Source: Clostridia bacterium
GTDB taxonomy: Bacteria > Bacillota > Clostridia > Christensenellales > Borkfalkiaceae
Length of the DNA: 64,000 nucleotides
Direction of reading: 5' to 3'
NCBI GenBank assembly: GCA_017502525.1
Contig: JAFVUV010000003.1
Coordinates: forward strand, 62,001 to 126,000
The first letter of the stretch is position 1, and every line of letters starts with the position of its first letter. Shown here piece by piece: positions 62,633 to 64,000 of this stretch. The notes under the pieces were generated by a model. That model did not search any database, had not been told where the DNA came from, and worked only from the letters and a program-made list of their open reading frames with translations. The translations under genes and the position numbers were made by a program.

Positions 62633-62689
62633 TCGTTTGGATAATTTTTATATTTAAAATATAAATTAAGTGAAATTTGGGTAGTTCTA

Positions 62690-62718
62690 TTGATTTTTTT
62701 GTGTAAAAAGTCTATAAT
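62690..62718 (+). promoter_or_regulatory. SigA promoter of proC
   Basis: TTGATT (62690-62695), 17 bp, TATAAT (62713-62718). Confidence 0.8.
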
Positions 62719-62756
62719 ATATTTGTAAAAATACTTTAAATTAAATCGAGGCAATA

Positions 62757-63563
62757 ATGAATAAAAAATACAAATTGGGCGTGATAGGGGCTGGATTTAT
62801 GGCAACTGCTATAATTAGCGGTGTGATAAGTTCTAACGTGCTAGATGCTAATGAAATTGTAGTTAGCGACCTAAACGCTGAAGCACTTGAAAAGTTGGCA
62901 AAAAAGGGTGTTTGTACTACTCAAGATAATTTTGAACTTGTAAATAGTTCAGAATTCGTTTTGTTTGCTGTTAAACCGCAAAGTTTAAACGCAGTTCTTG
63001 ATGCTATTAAAACGGCTAAGTGTGAAAAATTTATTTCAATAATGGCGGGAGTAAAAAAAGATAAAATTAAGTCTGTTTTTGGGGATTCTTGCGTTGCTCG
63101 TTGTATGCCTAACACCCCTTGTGCTATTGGTTGTGGGGCAATTGGAATTGATTGCACCGACTTTAAAGATGAAAAAGATATTATATTTGTTGAAAATTTA
63201 TTCAAGTCTATTGCTGAAGTTGTGTTTTTGCCAGAAGAAAAGATGAATGCTGTTACGGGAATTAGCGGAAGTTCGCCCGCATATTTCTATCTATTCCTTA
63301 AGGGGATAATAGAAGCTGGAGTGAAATACGGCATTGAATTTGAAGATGCTAGAAAACTTGCGACGGCGACAATGATTGGCGCAGGTAAAATGGTGCTAAA
63401 TAATCCAGACAAAACTCTTGATGAATTAATTAATGCTGTTTGTAGTAAAGGTGGGACAACTATTGAAGCTATAAAAACTTATGAAGAATTAGATTTGTCA
63501 TCAATTACCGATAAAGCTATTAGTGCTTGTATAAAAAGGGCATCGGAGTTGGAAAAATTATAA
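62757..63563 (+). CDS. proC: Pyrroline-5-carboxylate reductase
   Basis: Last step of proline synthesis. Rossmann start LGVIGAGFMATAIISG, RCMPNTPCAIGCGA and the C-terminal signature GISGSSPAYFYLFLKGIIEAGV with SKGGTTIEAI. 268 residues, normal. Own promoter; the stop overlaps the rnhA start (TAATG). Confidence 0.96.
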   Translation: MNKKYKLGVIGAGFMATAIISGVISSNVLDANEIVVSDLNAEALEKLAKKGVCTTQDNFELVNSSEFVLFAVKPQSLNAVLDAIKTAKCEKFISIMAGVKKDKIKSVFGDSCVARCMPNTPCAIGCGAIGIDCTDFKDEKDIIFVENLFKSIAEVVFLPEEKMNAVTGISGSSPAYFYLFLKGIIEAGVKYGIEFEDARKLATATMIGAGKMVLNNPDKTLDELINAVCSKGGTTIEAIKTYEELDLSSITDKAISACIKRASELEKL

Positions 63564-64000
63564 TGAAAAAAGTTGAAATATATACCGACGGTGCGTGTAG
63601 TGGTAACCCTGGTAACGGTGGATACTGTGCGATACTAATATATAACGGTGTGGAAAAGGTTATAAGTGGTTCAGAATTAAACACCACCAACAACAAAATG
63701 GAGCTTAAAGGTGCAATAGAAGGGTTAAAAGCCTTAAAAGAGCCGTGTGAAGTAGATTTATATAGTGATTCACAATATCTTACGGACGCATTTAATCAAG
63801 GCTGGTTAACGTCTTGGCAACTTAACGGCTGGCGAAACGCGTCTAAAAAGGAAGTCAAAAACGTTGAATTGTGGCAAGAACTTATAGAATTGACCAAAAA
63901 GCATAAGGTTAATTTTATAAAAGTTAAGGGACACGCTGATAACGAATATAATAATCGTTGTGACAAAATAGCTGTAAATGAATATAAAAAACTAATTAAT
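63563..64000 (+). CDS. rnhA: Ribonuclease HI (3' end outside window)
   Basis: Cuts RNA in RNA-DNA hybrids. Starts MKKVEIYTDGACSGNPGNGG (first aspartate of the active site), then NNKMELKGAIEGL (Glu), YSDSQYL (Asp) and VKGHADNEYNNRCDKIA (His and last Asp), so all catalytic residues are inside the window. 146 codons are open to the last base; E. coli RnhA has 155, so only a few residues are missing. The ATG overlaps the proC stop. Confidence 0.96.
   Translation, partial: MKKVEIYTDGACSGNPGNGGYCAILIYNGVEKVISGSELNTTNNKMELKGAIEGLKALKEPCEVDLYSDSQYLTDAFNQGWLTSWQLNGWRNASKKEVKNVELWQELIELTKKHKVNFIKVKGHADNEYNNRCDKIAVNEYKKLIN

Overview
The window comes from a low-GC, endospore-forming member of the Clostridia (Bacillota). 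It carries spoIIAA-spoIIAB-sigF, spoVAC-AD-AE, yunB, cwlD and a sigH-type sigma factor, paired GlgC/GlgD subunits, a Trp T-box, and promoters close to the SigA consensus (TTGACA/TATAAT with 17-bp spacers). Genus cannot be read from the sequence; I infer an anaerobic gut-type lineage because there is an oxygen-sensitive indolepyruvate:ferredoxin oxidoreductase and a full glycogen cycle. Almost everything is chromosomal core. I see no rRNA, CRISPR array, prophage, transposase or recognisable defence system.

Layout. 1-11.2 kb: glycogen operon (pgi 3' part, glgB, glgC, glgD, glgA, glgP, a GH13 glucosidase). 11.3-13.3 kb: Trp-specific T-box leader and a TrpB2-type tryptophan synthase beta, then acpP. 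13.3-18.2 kb (minus): CtpE/Exp7-like P-type ATPase and leuS. 18.4-19.6 kb: galK. 20-27.4 kb: a seven-gene operon (paaK, iorA, iorB, paaK, ACT protein, amidohydrolase, aminotransferase) that reads as aromatic amino acid / aryl-pyruvate fermentation. 27.4-31.8 kb: ppa, a probably leaderless phosphopantetheinyl transferase, mrp, an NSS transporter, purC. 31.9-32.8 kb: a decayed amidohydrolase 3' end and a six-tRNA operon (Pro, Ile2/Met, Asp, Phe, Thr, Tyr) on the minus strand. 32.9-39.5 kb: sporulation block, interrupted by a DUF4432 epimerase-like gene, a small membrane protein and a 350-bp array of hairpins. 39.5-44.9 kb: mrnC-rlmB-sigH-dnaX-ebfC-recR-gpsA. 44.9-50.4 kb: WYL regulator divergent from a small ORF, murG, and a 1009-residue lipoprotein. 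50.5-55.3 kb: split TSUP transporter, ppx, mreB-like, minD, minE. 55.4-62.1 kb: rhaB, tyrS, yigZ, recX, nnr, DUF1294, nrdR, dCMP deaminase. 62.1-64 kb: tRNA-Ser flanked by partial copies of itself, proC, rnhA (runs off the end).

How the parts fit. Glucose-6-P/glucose-1-P flow in and out of glycogen is encoded as one unit. The paaK/ior operon would take aryl-pyruvates made by its aminotransferase to aryl-acetyl-CoA and then, through the ligases, to aryl-acetate with possible ATP yield; the NSS transporter 2 kb away could supply the amino acid (inference). The sporulation genes keep the Bacillus/Clostridium order, with a good SigG-like promoter before spoVAC. The least explained pieces are the hairpin array at 38.33-38.68 kb, the tRNA-Ser half copies, the WYL/small-ORF pair with its TGACA palindrome, and the doubly anchored giant lipoprotein.
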